Source: UBA2336 sp964419145 (GTDB taxonomy: Bacteria > Bacteroidota > Bacteroidia > Cytophagales > Cyclobacteriaceae). From it: a stretch of 64,000 bases of DNA. Position 1 is the stretch's first letter. Each line of letters begins with the position of its first letter. The stretch lies in the NCBI GenBank assembly GCA_964419145.1, contig CAYQOM010000002.1:620001-684000 (forward strand). Direction: 5' to 3'. Made by a program: the position numbers and the translations under genes. The notes under the pieces are model-generated. The model was not told the origin of the DNA, made no database searches, and saw nothing but the letters and a program-made list of their open reading frames with translations. Positions 17,799 through 26,857 of the stretch are shown piece after piece.

Positions 17799-19316
17799 AT
17801 GGAGTATATCAGCAGCCGTAAAACCCTCTGGTCGGTAATCACCGCTTCTTCTGTCGGTACTTTAATTGAGTGGTACGATTTTTACATTTTCGGAAGCCTG
17901 GCCGTTATTCTTTCTGAACAGTTTTTTCCGCAAACCAATCCAACTGCTGCTTTCCTATCTACATTAGCCACCTTCGCAGCGGGCTTTATTGTTCGTCCCT
18001 TTGGCGCGCTCGTGTTCGGGCGGTTAGGAGATATCGTGGGTAGGAAGTATACCTTTCTGGTAACGCTTACGCTGATGGGGGCCTCCACGTTTGCGATTGG
18101 TTTGGTGCCGAACTATGAAAGCATTGGCATGGCGGCACCGCTAATTGTTTTGGTGTTGCGACTGGTGCAAGGGTTGGCTCTTGGTGGAGAATATGGTGGA
18201 GCGGCAACGTATGTCGCTGAACATGCTCCTGCTGCAAAACGCGGTTTTTATACCAGCTTCATTCAAACGACCGCTACGCTGGGTTTGTTTGTTTCCATCG
18301 GTGTAATCTTAGCCGTGCGCGAATGGGTTGGCATTGAAGCCTTTTCAACATGGGGCTGGCGTGTTCCGTTTATTTTGTCTGCCGTGTTGGTCGCGATTTC
18401 CATTTACATCCGGTTACGCATGCAGGAGTCGCCCTTGTTTGCGAAAATCAAGTCGGAGGGAAAACTTTCAAAGAATCCGATTAAAGAAAGCTTTACCAAA
18501 AAAGAAAACTTGCTGTTGGTGCTGCTGGCTTTGTTTGGTGCAACGGCTGGTCAGGGTGTAGTTTGGTACACCGGGCAATTCTATGCGCTCTCGTTTATTC
18601 AAAAAACCTGCAACATTGAGTTTGTTCAATCCTATCACATCATTGCTATTGCACTATTAATCGGCACTCCGTTGTTCATATACTTTGGTTGGTGGTCGGA
18701 CAAAGTTGGAAGAAAGTATATTATGATGGTGGGCATGTTGCTGGCCGTTTTATGTTACCGTCCGATTTACAGTAAAATGTATGCGTTATCAGATCTATCT
18801 GGTAAAACCGAAATTGTAGAAAAGCTGGAAGTAAGCACTTCATACCAACTTGACAATACCGACTCGATAAAAGTGGTATCACGTGTACACTATTATACAG
18901 ATGGATATCGGCTTCTTGAAACAACAAAGTTCAATGCTGCAGATATTGAGATGGGAACGGGTGAACAGATCGTATTAAATGATGATGCAAAAAGAACGAT
19001 GATTTTGCTGGTACTTATCCAGGTTGTTTTTGTGACCATGGTTTACGGCCCGATTGCAGCGTTTTTGGTTGAGTTATTTCCTACGCGTATCCGTTATACA
19101 TCTATGTCATTGCCGTATCATATCGGCAATGGAATTTTTGGCGGACTTACACCGTTTATTGCCACGAGTTTGTACGAACTCAGCAAATCCGAAACCAACC
19201 CTTCCGGTGATGTGCTGTCAGGATTATGGTACCCGATGGGAATTGCCGTGATCTCATTTATTATAGGCATGATCTTTTTGCCGAAAAGAATCAAAGGTGA
19301 AGTATTGGAGGAATAG
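17799..19316 (+). CDS. MFS transporter, metabolite:H+ symporter (MHS) family, with loop insertion
   Basis: 505 residues, 12 helices. The MHS signatures are 'LIEWYDFYIFGSLAVIL' in helix 1, FGRLGDIVGRKYTF in the 2-3 loop and 'LALGGEYGGAATYVAEHAP' in helix 4, as in ProP/ShiA-like symporters of osmolytes or organic acids. Unusually, about residues 322-398 (YSKMYALSDLSG... to DDAKRT) form a polar, beta-strand-like insertion between helices 8 and 9, where family members usually have a short loop. The substrate cannot be told. The stop codon is immediately followed by the ATG of ligD with no spacer, so the two are translationally close; whether they are functionally linked is doubtful. Confidence 0.88.
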   Translation: MEYISSRKTLWSVITASSVGTLIEWYDFYIFGSLAVILSEQFFPQTNPTAAFLSTLATFAAGFIVRPFGALVFGRLGDIVGRKYTFLVTLTLMGASTFAIGLVPNYESIGMAAPLIVLVLRLVQGLALGGEYGGAATYVAEHAPAAKRGFYTSFIQTTATLGLFVSIGVILAVREWVGIEAFSTWGWRVPFILSAVLVAISIYIRLRMQESPLFAKIKSEGKLSKNPIKESFTKKENLLLVLLALFGATAGQGVVWYTGQFYALSFIQKTCNIEFVQSYHIIAIALLIGTPLFIYFGWWSDKVGRKYIMMVGMLLAVLCYRPIYSKMYALSDLSGKTEIVEKLEVSTSYQLDNTDSIKVVSRVHYYTDGYRLLETTKFNAADIEMGTGEQIVLNDDAKRTMILLVLIQVVFVTMVYGPIAAFLVELFPTRIRYTSMSLPYHIGNGIFGGLTPFIATSLYELSKSETNPSGDVLSGLWYPMGIAVISFIIGMIFLPKRIKGEVLEE

Positions 19317-21638
19317 ATGGCTAAGAAATCACAATGGACACAAGTGGGCAAACGCAAGTTGGAATTATCCAACCTGGATAAGGTATTGTTTCCCGAGGAT
19401 GGCATTGTGAAAGCGGAAGTTATTGCCTACTACTTAAAAATTGCGCCAACCATTTTAAATCATATCAAAGGTCGCGCGTTAACCTTAATCCGTTTTCCGG
19501 ACGGCATTCATGGTGAAATGTTCTATCAAAAGAACCGACCGGAGTGGGCGCCCAAGTGGCTGGAGTTTGAGCGACTGGGCAAAGAGGAAAAGGATTACAT
19601 CATCGCCACCGAACCTGCTTCGTTGGTTTGGCTGGCCAACCTGGCTTCGCTTGAGTTACATCAACTGCACAGCCGCAGGCCTAACTTCGATTTTCCGGAT
19701 TACATGGTGTTTGATCTTGATCCACCGGAAGGGTACAATTTTAAAAAGATTGTTTCTCTTGCGTTTGACCTAAGGGCGCATATTGAGTCATTTGGCTACA
19801 CTGCTTTTGTAAAGACTACAGGCGGAAAAGGTGTTCACATCTGTTGTCCGTTGGAACCCAAGTTTGATTTTCATGCCGTATTTGAATCGGCACAACTGAT
19901 TGCACAGCCTTTTGTGGATGCGAATGCAAAAGAAACTACGCTTCACATTAAAAAGGATGCACGCAAAGGCCGTGTGTTGATTGATATCTATCGCATACGC
20001 TCCGGACAAAGCATTGTATCACCTTACAGCTTGCGCGGGCGGGTAGGGGCACCGGTTTCCATGCCGTTGAAGTGGGAAGAATTGGAGGTATTAAAGAGTC
20101 CGCTGGAACACAATATTCATAACGCAATTGATAAAGTGTTGAATGATGGCGATGCGTGGGAGGGCATGGATGCGTTTGCTGTTGAATTGCATAACCACAG
20201 AAAGCGTGTGGTGGCCAAGGAGTTGCCGGCTTCAAAGAAAAGAAAAACACCCGCTCAACTTGAATCCTATGAAAAAAAGCGCGACTTCAAAAAAACACCG
20301 GAGCCCGATGCCCGGATTGTAGAAGGCGGTGGAAATAATTTTGTCATTCATCGGCATCATGCTTCACATCTTCATTATGACTTACGATTGGAGCAGGAGG
20401 GTGTGTTGAAATCGTGGGCAGTACCAAAGGGCATGCCGCCCCATCCGGGTGTAAAGCGGTTGGCTGTTCAAACAGAAGATCACCCGATGAAATACCTGAC
20501 GTTCGATGGCAAGATCCCTAAAGGACAATACGGTGGTGGCGATATGTGGATTTATGCGCTGGGTAAATACACGATTACCAAAGATAAGAAAGACGGATTT
20601 TATTTCAGACTGAGCAGCAAGGAGCTGACGGGGGAGTACCGGATTTACCAGATCAAGCAGAAGGAGTTTTTGCTTGAACGGGTGGACATTCCTCAAGTTG
20701 ATTTTTTGAAAGAGGAAATCGCGCCCATGCTTTCTGATAGCGCCACAGCATTGCCCAAGAATAGTGATGATTATGTTTATGAAGTTAAATGGGACGGCAT
20801 TCGTGCCTTAATTTCATTGGAAGATGGACAACTTCGCATTCGAAGCCGGAACCAAAACGACATCACCAAACAATTTCCGGAGTTGTTGATTCCCGACAAA
20901 GCTTTCCGGGCTACGAATGGATTGTTTGATGCGGAAATCGTTTGCCTGAATAAACAAGGAAAACCCGAATTCAAGAAAGTCATCAATCGACTGATGGCTT
21001 CCGGAGAGACCAATATCAGTAAGCTATCGAAGTCAAGCCCGGTGTATTGCTACATTTTTGATTGCCTGTATTTGGATGGAAGGAGTTTGATCAATGAACC
21101 GTTGTTGCAACGCAAAACCTGGTTGAAGGATGCCATCAAAAAGGATACACCCTATCGCGTAAGCGAGTGGATGGAAGATGGGGAAGGTTTGCTGGAAGCG
21201 GCACGTGCACATGAATTGGAAGGCATTATGGCCAAGCGCAAAGATGGGCGTTATTTTCCCGGCAGGCGAAGTGATTCATGGTTGAAGATAAAGATCAGGA
21301 ATACGGCTGATTGTGTAGTGATCGGATACAATCAGGGAAAGGGAAACCGAAAAGATGCCTTTGGTGGTCTGCATCTGGCCCAATGGGAGGGTGATGTGTT
21401 GGTGTACCGTGGTAAAGTAGGAACCGGTTTTGATGACGTTACCATCAAAGACATTTTCTTTCGCATTAAAAAGCTTAAGGAAATCAAGAAACCCGTGGAA
21501 GGAAAAGTGCTCGATGAAAAGGTATCTACATGGGTAGAGCCAAAAATAGTACTTGAGGTAACCTACGCATCTCTAACACCGGATAAAAACTTCAGGGAAC
21601 CGGTGTTTGTGCGGTTGCGGAGAGACCTTGAAATTTAA
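19317..21638 (+). CDS. ligD: DNA ligase D (polymerase-phosphoesterase-ligase)
   Basis: 773 residues, the end-processing and sealing enzyme of bacterial non-homologous end joining. Domain order: primase-like polymerase (about 1-290; metal site 'MVFDLDPPEGYNF' and third Asp in 'GRVLIDIYRIR'), 3'-phosphoesterase (about 330-450; His345, His351, His353, Asp355 in IHRHHASHLHYDLRLE), and ATP-dependent ligase (about 465-773; nucleotidyl Lys491 in YEVKWDGIRALI). This POL-PE-LIG order is the mycobacterial one; from memory many other LigD proteins have PE-LIG-POL. The gene abuts the MHS transporter stop. Ku is encoded 5.2 kb downstream on the same strand. Functional NHEJ is very likely. Confidence 0.95.
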   Translation: MAKKSQWTQVGKRKLELSNLDKVLFPEDGIVKAEVIAYYLKIAPTILNHIKGRALTLIRFPDGIHGEMFYQKNRPEWAPKWLEFERLGKEEKDYIIATEPASLVWLANLASLELHQLHSRRPNFDFPDYMVFDLDPPEGYNFKKIVSLAFDLRAHIESFGYTAFVKTTGGKGVHICCPLEPKFDFHAVFESAQLIAQPFVDANAKETTLHIKKDARKGRVLIDIYRIRSGQSIVSPYSLRGRVGAPVSMPLKWEELEVLKSPLEHNIHNAIDKVLNDGDAWEGMDAFAVELHNHRKRVVAKELPASKKRKTPAQLESYEKKRDFKKTPEPDARIVEGGGNNFVIHRHHASHLHYDLRLEQEGVLKSWAVPKGMPPHPGVKRLAVQTEDHPMKYLTFDGKIPKGQYGGGDMWIYALGKYTITKDKKDGFYFRLSSKELTGEYRIYQIKQKEFLLERVDIPQVDFLKEEIAPMLSDSATALPKNSDDYVYEVKWDGIRALISLEDGQLRIRSRNQNDITKQFPELLIPDKAFRATNGLFDAEIVCLNKQGKPEFKKVINRLMASGETNISKLSKSSPVYCYIFDCLYLDGRSLINEPLLQRKTWLKDAIKKDTPYRVSEWMEDGEGLLEAARAHELEGIMAKRKDGRYFPGRRSDSWLKIKIRNTADCVVIGYNQGKGNRKDAFGGLHLAQWEGDVLVYRGKVGTGFDDVTIKDIFFRIKKLKEIKKPVEGKVLDEKVSTWVEPKIVLEVTYASLTPDKNFREPVFVRLRRDLEI

Positions 21639-21706
21639 TCTTTGTAGATTTATTTAAATTTGGACATGTCGTTCATATGAGCTACATTTTAATTAGATTA
21701 AGAAGC

Positions 21707-22567
21707 ATGAACTTTTTTAAAATATTAAAAGCAAAAATCTCTCTGCCCTGGAGGAGTTTTGTGTTCTTGTTTTTTCTTTCTTTAGGTTCTTGTTCTGAAC
21801 AGGAATTAATAGAACGTCCTGGTTGTATGATTACTTATTTTTCCGATAATGGGTTCAATTACTTTTATGAATACGACCGGAAGCACAGGTTGTTAAAGCT
21901 AAAAGTTGAGTTAGATGACATTGAAATCAGGTACTCCTATTTCTCTGATCACATAATCTTAAATTATGCTACTAAGGAATCGGATAGTGATGATTTTGAG
22001 TTAATAGAAGGACAAAAAGTAATTTGGATAAATGATCTTGGATTGCCCGTTTCTATTGTAGAAGAGGATATAGCAGCAGGTGGTTCACCAAAATATCGCT
22101 ATCGTTTTGAGTATAATGACGATAAATTGAAATACATGGTGGCCGACTATAGTGATTATGCAGATTATATAAGTAAGGATTCAGTTGTTGTAACATTGTT
22201 TGATGATAGCGGCAAAAATATTAGTCAGTTGAAGACGTATCATTGGTACATCGATGAAAACGTTTGGATTGAAGGTGGTACCCATAATTTAACGTATTCA
22301 AGTAACTTAAATCCATTTTATAAATTTTATTATGAGTCAGTAGGTGAAAGCTCTTCAACGTTGTTATTAAGTTTATTTAATCGAAATCTTCAATCATCAT
22401 TGGAATTATCGAGTGCTGATGGTTCTTTCTTATCAAATTTTGCATACTCCTATACTGTTAATAGTGATGGGTATCCACTTGCTAGTACGTTATATTATCT
22501 AGATGAGAACTTAGATGATATGCCAATAGAAGTGTGGCAGTCTGAATATGAATATGAATGCCGGTAA
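21707..22567 (+). CDS. lipoprotein of unknown function
   Basis: About 286 residues from the ATG at 21707 (MNFFKILKAKISLPWRSFVF); an in-frame ATG at 21677 would add ten residues and give an unusually long signal. The lipobox LGSC gives a lipidated Cys near residue 29. The mature part is Asp/Tyr/Ser-rich with repeated strand patterns (YFYEYDRKHRLLKLKVELDD; YEYECR at the end), like the sugar- or RHS-like 'YDxxGR' strand repeats of surface lipoproteins, but I cannot name a family. It is more AT-rich than its neighbours. TAAATTTG at 21655-21662 is a good -7 box. It may have been acquired separately. Confidence 0.7.
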   Translation: MNFFKILKAKISLPWRSFVFLFFLSLGSCSEQELIERPGCMITYFSDNGFNYFYEYDRKHRLLKLKVELDDIEIRYSYFSDHIILNYATKESDSDDFELIEGQKVIWINDLGLPVSIVEEDIAAGGSPKYRYRFEYNDDKLKYMVADYSDYADYISKDSVVVTLFDDSGKNISQLKTYHWYIDENVWIEGGTHNLTYSSNLNPFYKFYYESVGESSSTLLLSLFNRNLQSSLELSSADGSFLSNFAYSYTVNSDGYPLASTLYYLDENLDDMPIEVWQSEYEYECR

Positions 22568-22648
22568 GGATGTGGATAGAGACTGGATTCTTTGAATTTC
22601 TTGTATTTGAGTTTAAAAGGGGGTTAAAACCTAACAACTGTCTCGCTG

Positions 22649-23854
22649 CTAATGATTCTGGCAAAACCTGTCTTTAACTTTTTGATCAACCGGGTATTTT
22701 GATTTCTCCGCTTTCTTTATATCATCACAGGCCTCTTCAATTTTATTCAACCGATAATACGCAATCGCCCGGTTATAATATGCCACCCCATAATTGGGTT
22801 GATAGGTGATGGCGGCACTGTAATCCTCTATGGCTTCATTGTACTTCTTTTGTGCGACCAGAATATTTCCCCGGTTAACCCAAGCCTTTACAAAGGTATT
22901 ATCTAACTCAATCGCTTCGGTATAATCGCGGTAAGCACCAGTCAGGTCAAAAAGTTTTTCTTTTGTTACTCCACGGTTTAACCAGATTTCAGGATCGATC
23001 CGGTTTAACCGAACGGCCATGTTGTAGTCTTCCAGTGCTCCGCGGTAATTCTTTTGCAACAACCTGTAATAGGCGCGCTCCAGGTAAGGATCAAGCATGA
23101 GTGAATCGGTCTGGATGGCTTCTGTAAGTTGAGCTTCTGCCTCATCGTAATGGCCAGTCTTTGCTTTTGAAATGGCCAGGTTGTGCTTTGCCAAAGGATG
23201 GTTGGGGTGTAAAGTTAACGCTTTATTGAAATCGTCTGTAGCAGTTAAATCATTGCACGCTTGTTTGGCCAGTGCGCGGTTCACATAATAATCCGCTTCA
23301 TCGGGAGTTAACTGAATGGCGGAATCAAGATATTGCACAGCATAGCTGCAATTACGCAAGGACGATTCAATGAGTCCCAGGTAATTATATACCTGAGCCT
23401 TTAGCGCACTTTGGGCCGTCATCATTCTATCGGTACCCGGACTATGGGCTGATTGTCTGTAAAAAATGATATTGGTTTCACCAGCCGGAAGTTGAAGCAG
23501 TTTTTTAAAGTCGACTTTGGCTTCAACAAATTTTTTGAGTTGAAACAGCAGCGCTCCACGGCTCAACAACACTTCATATTGGTCGGGTTTAAATTCCAGA
23601 CTGATAGTATAATCCCGAAGAGCGAGGTCAGGTTTGTTCAACCTTTCGTAAACGGAAGCCCGGGCATTGTAAGCCTCGGTGTAGGCGGGGTACTCGGCCA
23701 GGCTTTTGGAAAACAGTTCTACTGCATCCGCAAGCCTTCCTGCATGCTGGGCTTTGAATCCTTCTTCCAGTAATGTTTCAGCCTGTTTAATCTTGTCCTG
23801 AGCAAAGGTGGTCAGGGTAATAGCCAGGCAAAGTATGATAACGATTCGATCCAT
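22649..23854 (-). CDS. secreted tetratricopeptide-repeat protein
   Basis: 401 residues from the ATG at 23852-23854 with a signal peptide (MDRIVIILCLAITLTTFAQ). The 13 open codons upstream are not signal-like. The whole mature protein is made of about ten 34-residue TPR units, e.g. 'AYNARASVYERLNKPDLALRD', 'YFVNRALA'-type and 'WVNRGNILVAQKKYNEAIED' repeats. TPR arrays bind proteins or peptides, so it is probably a periplasmic or surface scaffold. Divergent from the TetR gene with 89 bp between the starts, so the two share a regulatory region. Confidence 0.85.
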   Translation of the reverse strand: MDRIVIILCLAITLTTFAQDKIKQAETLLEEGFKAQHAGRLADAVELFSKSLAEYPAYTEAYNARASVYERLNKPDLALRDYTISLEFKPDQYEVLLSRGALLFQLKKFVEAKVDFKKLLQLPAGETNIIFYRQSAHSPGTDRMMTAQSALKAQVYNYLGLIESSLRNCSYAVQYLDSAIQLTPDEADYYVNRALAKQACNDLTATDDFNKALTLHPNHPLAKHNLAISKAKTGHYDEAEAQLTEAIQTDSLMLDPYLERAYYRLLQKNYRGALEDYNMAVRLNRIDPEIWLNRGVTKEKLFDLTGAYRDYTEAIELDNTFVKAWVNRGNILVAQKKYNEAIEDYSAAITYQPNYGVAYYNRAIAYYRLNKIEEACDDIKKAEKSKYPVDQKVKDRFCQNH

Positions 23855-23943
23855 ACGGATAAGGAATACTGGGCGCGCATGGAAGTAACACAACTTTATG
23901 TTAAAAAGCTCAAACTTTTACACAATCCTGATGTTTTACAGGT

Positions 23944-24618
23944 ATGGAAAAAGCTAAGAAGTCTTCGAAAAAATCGGCCAATAAAGTGACGGCAGAAACC
24001 ATTATTTCGGCCTACCAGGAACACGTTTTGATGGAGGGAAAGCAACCCTCAACCGTATTCCGGTTTTGCCGCGACATCGGTATTCAGGAAGCTGATTTTT
24101 ATAAAGTTGCCGGATCATTTGAAGCGCTGGAAAAACTGATCTGGTCGGGTTATATGGAAAAAACCATCGCGCGCCTGGAGGGTGACGCGGATTACGCAAA
24201 TTTCAGTGCACGCGAAAAGCTACTGGCCTTTTACTTTACATTAGCTGAAGAGCTTAAAGCAAACCGCAGTTTTTGCGTGTTGCTTCTTAACCGCCACCCG
24301 AAGCTGGAAATCGTGCCAGGCTTTTTAAAAACTTTTAAATCCCGTTTTGAAGAATTTGTTGACACTGTACTCAACGATGGCAAAACCAAAGGCGAGGTGG
24401 CAGAACGTCCCTATCTGGACAAGCGCTATCCGCAACTGTTTTGGGTTCACCTGGCTTTATTGTTGATGTTCTGGAAAGGTGATGACAGTGTGGGATTTGA
24501 AAAGACCGATGCGTTTATTGAAAAATCGGTGAACCTGGCATTCGACTTAATCGGAAAAGGCGCAGTTGACTCGGCCATTGATTTCGGTAAGTTTCTGTAT
24601 CAGAGCGGCAAGAATTAG
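23944..24618 (+). CDS. TetR family transcriptional regulator
   Basis: 224 residues. A Lys-rich N-terminus leads to a helix-turn-helix at about residues 18-62 ('TIISAYQEHVLMEGKQPSTV', then DIGIQEADFYKVAGSFEALE), somewhat different from the standard TetR recognition helix. The helical C-terminal domain ('FYFTLAEELKANRSFCVLLL') would be the ligand-binding and dimer part. The AarF-like kinase gene starts 12 bp downstream and is its obvious partner. Probably a local regulator, perhaps also of the divergent TPR gene; no clear palindrome was found in the shared 89-bp region. Confidence 0.8.
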   Translation: MEKAKKSSKKSANKVTAETIISAYQEHVLMEGKQPSTVFRFCRDIGIQEADFYKVAGSFEALEKLIWSGYMEKTIARLEGDADYANFSAREKLLAFYFTLAEELKANRSFCVLLLNRHPKLEIVPGFLKTFKSRFEEFVDTVLNDGKTKGEVAERPYLDKRYPQLFWVHLALLLMFWKGDDSVGFEKTDAFIEKSVNLAFDLIGKGAVDSAIDFGKFLYQSGKN

Positions 24619-24623
24619 GAGGG
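24617..24623 (+). promoter_or_regulatory. Shine-Dalgarno sequence for the AarF gene
   Basis: AGGAGGG spaced 7 bp before the GTG at 24631. Full Shine-Dalgarno sequences are rare in this window, so it fixes the GTG as the start and suggests translation-level coupling with the TetR gene whose stop it overlaps. Confidence 0.75.
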
Positions 24624-24630
24624 AAGATTT

Positions 24631-25932
24631 GTGAAAGAATTTGATAAGATACCCGTAACCAAGGTTCAGCGGGCCACCAAGTTTATCGCCACAGGCGCAA
24701 AAATCGGTACTAACTATTTAAAGCATTACAGCAAAAAGCTTGTCGATCCGAACGTAAGCCGTAACGAGCTTCATGAAGATAACGCCAAAGACATTTATAA
24801 CTCGTTAAGCGAGCTTAAAGGCAGTGCGTTGAAGGTAGCGCAAATGCTGAGCATGGATAAGAACCTGTTGCCCAAAGCCTATCAGCAGAAGTTTACCATG
24901 GCGCAATACAGCGCACCACCGCTTTCGTTTCCGTTGGTGGTAAAGACATTTAAACAATATTTTGATAAGGGCCCTGATCAGTTGTTTGATACATTCACGC
25001 ACAAGGCTGTGAATGCCGCATCGATGGGGCAGGTACATCAGGCTACTCTAAAAGGGAAAAAGCTGGCTGTTAAAATTCAATATCCCGGCATTGGTGATAG
25101 TGTTAAATCTGACCTGGCGATGGTTAAACCTATCGCGTTGAGCATGTTTGATTTAAACCCTGCTGATTACAACGAATTTATTCAGGAAGTTGAACAACGA
25201 ATGATGGAGGAAACCGATTACCAGTTGGAGTTGAAACGCTCCATGGAGTTGTCGGCTAAGAGTAAGCATATCAATAACTTATTATTCCCGACTTATTACC
25301 CTGATTTTTCTGCGGCCAAGATACTTACCATGGATTGGATTGATGGCAAACCGTTAGGGGAGTTGTTGGGCAAATCGATACCGGCTGATGCCGGTCAGCA
25401 GTTGGGCCAGGCCATGTGGGATTTCTATCAGTTTCAGATGCACGAACTAAAAAGTGTACATGCGGATCCACATCCGGGGAATTTTATCATCACACCAGAT
25501 TACAAACTCGGCATTATCGACTTTGGATGTGTGAAAGTTATTCCTGAGGATTTTTACAATCAGTATTTCAAGCTGTTGGATCGGAACCTGTTAAGCGATA
25601 AGAAAGAAATGGAGCGTGTGTTCTATGCCATGCGTTTTATCTACCCGGATGATCCTGCCAAAGACAAGCAATTCTTTATTCAATTGTTCACGCAATTGGT
25701 TGAATTATTGAGCCGACCATTCGCAAGTGATTACTTCGATTTCTCGGATGCTTCTTACTTTGAAACGCTTTACAACTTTGGAGAGAAATTATCGAATATG
25801 AAGGAGTTGCGTGAATCCAAAAAGGCGAGGGGTGTGCGTGATGCGTTATATATCAATCGTACCTACTTTGGGTTATATAACATCCTGCACGAGTTGAAAG
25901 CCAATGTTTGGGTTAAACCAGTTGCCGCTTAA
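24631..25932 (+). CDS. AarF/ABC1/UbiB family atypical kinase
   Basis: 433 residues starting at GTG. It shows the ABC1 kinase motifs: KxGQ-like 'LKGSALKVAQMLS' (Gly replaced by Ala in KVAQ), the Ala-rich loop 'NAASMGQVHQATL', the nucleotide-binding Lys in LAVKIQYP, the E-rich helix 'FIQEVEQRMMEETDYQLE', catalytic 'HADPHPGNFII' and metal-binding 'LGIIDFGCVKV'. Family members support ubiquinone synthesis or lipid and quinone homeostasis and have weak ATPase activity. No membrane helix. It is co-transcribed with the TetR gene, and its last 4 bp overlap the convergent outer-membrane gene. Confidence 0.9.
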   Translation: MKEFDKIPVTKVQRATKFIATGAKIGTNYLKHYSKKLVDPNVSRNELHEDNAKDIYNSLSELKGSALKVAQMLSMDKNLLPKAYQQKFTMAQYSAPPLSFPLVVKTFKQYFDKGPDQLFDTFTHKAVNAASMGQVHQATLKGKKLAVKIQYPGIGDSVKSDLAMVKPIALSMFDLNPADYNEFIQEVEQRMMEETDYQLELKRSMELSAKSKHINNLLFPTYYPDFSAAKILTMDWIDGKPLGELLGKSIPADAGQQLGQAMWDFYQFQMHELKSVHADPHPGNFIITPDYKLGIIDFGCVKVIPEDFYNQYFKLLDRNLLSDKKEMERVFYAMRFIYPDDPAKDKQFFIQLFTQLVELLSRPFASDYFDFSDASYFETLYNFGEKLSNMKELRESKKARGVRDALYINRTYFGLYNILHELKANVWVKPVAA

Positions 25933-26765
25933 CGGCCTGCATTACGTAAAAAGAAATTCAACCGGAACTTTATCCACGTTTCCAAACGCGGCTGACCAGC
26001 AATGAATTTGGTGATTTGAAGTGAGGCCGATGTGTTCGTGCCGATCATTTTACCTAAATCCAACCGGAGAAAAAGAAAGTACGTGTCTTCCACGAACGTG
26101 TGAATGTATTCCGGGTGCAACGAAACCCATCCCGACCATGAATCCAACACAAAGGTTGCCGGCAAACTCATACTGATGACTTTAAGTTGATCGTTGAGAT
26201 CAGGGTTATCCAAATCGGGTACGCCATCGCCACCACCAAGACTGTTAAGTCGTGCTGATGAAATTTGAAAGTTAAGTGAAGGGAAAAGGTGAAAAGCCTC
26301 ATCGGGACGGATTGCCACCACGATACCGGGTTTGTATACCCATGCACCCGTACCACGACCAAGGCGTGCGTTGCCGGTTGGTGCAGTGGCCTCAAATGTA
26401 GCCGTGATGCGCTGCAGGCCTAATGGATCTTTCGATTGATAAGCTACACCATGATAATAGAACTTCATGTCCCCAATGCCTGTGGTGTTTTCAAATCCGG
26501 CAAAATCGCCACTGAAAATAGAATGCACGACCGGCACAGCAATGCCCATGGCATGCCGCTTTCCCAGGCCATACACAAAGCCTGGCTTGAAGGAATAGAA
26601 CTTGTTCTCAGCTACGAAATAGTACGAATCCAGATCAAGCGTAAAACGGCTGTCCATCAGGGCAGGGTGGTACGGTTCAAGCCTGTCTATATCCGTTTGG
26701 GCAAACAGGTTTGGGATGATCGTCCACAAAAACAAGGTAAAAAGCCACTCTTTCTGTATTCTCAT
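25929..26765 (-). CDS. outer-membrane beta-barrel protein
   Basis: 278 residues with a signal peptide (MRIQKEWLFTLFLWTIIPNLFAQ). The mature sequence alternates amphipathic strands and turns (SYYFVAENKFYSFKPGFVYG; 'AMGIAVPVVHSIFSGDFAGF'; LHPEYIHTFVEDTYFLFL; terminal 'TWIKFRLNFFLRNAGR'). 'GIGDMKFYYHG' and 'ATFEATAPTGN' are like the MetA-pathway/phenol-degradation-associated transporter barrels. The function is unknown, perhaps passive uptake. Convergent with the AarF gene, 4 bp overlap. Confidence 0.75.
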   Translation of the reverse strand: MRIQKEWLFTLFLWTIIPNLFAQTDIDRLEPYHPALMDSRFTLDLDSYYFVAENKFYSFKPGFVYGLGKRHAMGIAVPVVHSIFSGDFAGFENTTGIGDMKFYYHGVAYQSKDPLGLQRITATFEATAPTGNARLGRGTGAWVYKPGIVVAIRPDEAFHLFPSLNFQISSARLNSLGGGDGVPDLDNPDLNDQLKVISMSLPATFVLDSWSGWVSLHPEYIHTFVEDTYFLFLRLDLGKMIGTNTSASLQITKFIAGQPRLETWIKFRLNFFLRNAGR

Positions 26766-26857
26766 AAGCTTAAAGATAATAGCTGAGGTTATATTTGTTA
26801 AATACGTTCATTGTCAATACTTTAGTATCCCTTATTTCATTTTTTAAACGAAGTATT

